Below are positions 63,039-64,000 of a stretch of DNA of 64,000 nucleotides, piece by piece. Below the pieces are notes generated by a model. That model was not told where the DNA came from. It worked only from the letters and a program-made list of their open reading frames with translations, and searched no databases. A program made the translations under genes and the position numbers. The stretch's first letter is position 1, and every line of letters begins with the position of its first letter. Source of the stretch: Methanosphaera sp. ISO3-F5 (GTDB lineage: Archaea; Methanobacteriota; Methanobacteria; Methanobacteriales; Methanobacteriaceae). The DNA is taken from assembly GCF_034480035.2 (NCBI RefSeq), contig NZ_CP118753.2, forward strand, positions 1,645,426 through 1,709,425, written 5' to 3'.

Positions 63039-64000
63039 ATGTTTTCAAAAGTAATAGTATCCAACACATTATCCAATTTACGAAATATAGATAAAAAGTA
63101 TTATGTTAATGAAAATAACTTCATATATTCAAAAAAATTAACTCCCGAAAACACAGCAGGTATTATATTGAATAATAATGGATTAAACATTAATTCACAA
63201 GCTAGACATTTCATCAAAAGAATTGAAAAAAATTGGTTTTTTAAAGTTTCAGGTTCTGCTTTTTGCCAAAGAAGACAAAATTTACTCCCTGAATTATTTA
63301 AAGAGGAAAATGATAAGTTAATTCATAACGTATACAAACAATTAAAACATTTACATAAATATAATGGAAAATCATTACTTGCAGCAGATACTTCCATCAT
63401 AACACTAACTAATCATACTATTACTAACGAAAAATATGGAATTAAGTCCAAATTAGATGCTAAAAACACTATTCCACGAGCAAGAATTTCATGTATAACT
63501 GATACACTAACTAATATGGTAATAAGTGCCAACATCAATATTAAAGCAACTAGCGAACCCAAACTTGCATCTAGACAAATAAATGAGCTTAAAAACATCA
63601 TCGATTTAAAAAACAGCATAATTATGGGTGACAGAGGATATGACTCACTAGAAATGATGTTAAACATCATAGAACAAAACTCCTATTTCATAATACGATT
63701 AAAAGACTCCACATTCAAAAAAGAACGCGAAAATTTAACAAAACAGGATGAAAACATATGGATTAACATAAATAATACTCGTTTAAAAAATGCTGAAAAT
63801 AAAGAAATAAAAGAAAAATACCTAAAAGAAGGACGAATTAAACTAAGAATAATCGAAATAAAATTAGAAAAAGAAAATGATGAAGAAGAAAATAAAGAAT
63901 ACCTTATTACAAATTTAACAAAAGAAATGGCACCATATGATGATTTTAAAGAGTTATATCATCAAAGATGGAGTATAGAAACAGAATTTGACCGATTAAA
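63039..64000 (+). CDS. IS4-family DDE transposase, 3' end outside window
   Basis: An open frame of more than 320 codons from ATG 63039 (GGTGG upstream) to the window end with no stop. It has the DDE layout of IS4-type enzymes: SLLAADTSIITL (first Asp), SIIMGDRGYDSLEM (second Asp), and LYHQRWSIETEFDRLK, the Y-x2-R-x3-E-x6-K signature with the catalytic Glu. The N-terminal part is an alpha-helical region with RHFIKRIEKNWFF and CQRRQNLLPELF. The gene appears intact as far as seen. Terminal inverted repeats cannot be judged because the right end is not included. Confidence 0.88.
   Translation, partial: MFSKVIVSNTLSNLRNIDKKYYVNENNFIYSKKLTPENTAGIILNNNGLNINSQARHFIKRIEKNWFFKVSGSAFCQRRQNLLPELFKEENDKLIHNVYKQLKHLHKYNGKSLLAADTSIITLTNHTITNEKYGIKSKLDAKNTIPRARISCITDTLTNMVISANINIKATSEPKLASRQINELKNIIDLKNSIIMGDRGYDSLEMMLNIIEQNSYFIIRLKDSTFKKERENLTKQDENIWININNTRLKNAENKEIKEKYLKEGRIKLRIIEIKLEKENDEEENKEYLITNLTKEMAPYDDFKELYHQRWSIETEFDRL

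Overview
The window is an AT-rich archaeal chromosome segment. Archaeal-type glycerol-1-phosphate dehydrogenase, archaetidylserine synthase, F420 genes (cofD, cofE, GTP cyclohydrolase III), PurO, MptD, AqpM and many GGTGA/GGAGG ribosome binding sites point to a methanogen of the Methanobacteriales. The giant Asn/Thr-rich adhesin-like proteins suggest Methanosphaera or a close relative. The species cannot be fixed from the sequence alone.

Layout. 1-5085: end of an endonuclease IV gene; a convergent leftward group egsA, UPF0179, rpiA, csoR; a 41-codon gene behind a CsoR-like palindrome; then rightward aqpM and an unknown gene. 5234-43636: a 38-kb surface island. It holds six adhesin-like proteins with a signal peptide, parallel beta-helix and (in most) C-terminal Ig-like repeats, plus a degenerate transposase remnant. 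In its middle lie a leftward operon (DUF2162-type membrane protein with an intramembrane CPCC motif, ExbB/TolQ-type channel, ExbD-like DUF2149 protein) and two rightward membrane-anchored surface proteins. One of these is an exported CobN-type chelatase subunit of 1902 residues.

43967-53182: housekeeping genes. These are an F420/flavin cluster (cofE, cofD, arfA, a DUS-like TIM barrel), a second ExbB-ExbD pair with purO, rnhB, pssA, a DUF515 protein, mptD, and an RHH/coiled-coil protein. 53692-57584: korDABC with sucC, the 2-oxoglutarate oxidoreductase branch of the incomplete reductive TCA pathway. 57617-60894: an MNT-HEPN toxin-antitoxin pair between two copies of a zinc-ribbon gene tail, a Dus-M48 peptidase-zinc ribbon fusion, and a small VapB-like antitoxin. 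61030-64000: mobile DNA, namely a frameshifted tnpB with a structured 3' RNA region, an IS630-type HTH protein and an IS4-type transposase running off the window.

The best candidate for an undescribed system is the surface CobN-like protein with the DUF2162/ExbB/DUF2149 operon. The sequence supports an exported tetrapyrrole/metal chelatase-like protein beside a proton-driven membrane complex with a possible metal-path motif. By analogy with bacterial HmuS/HmuTUV loci it may capture or process metallo-tetrapyrroles (corrinoid, haem or F430) at the cell surface; substrate and direction are inference. Other strong leads are the CsoR-operator small membrane protein and the Dus-M48 fusion with an internal ribosome binding site.
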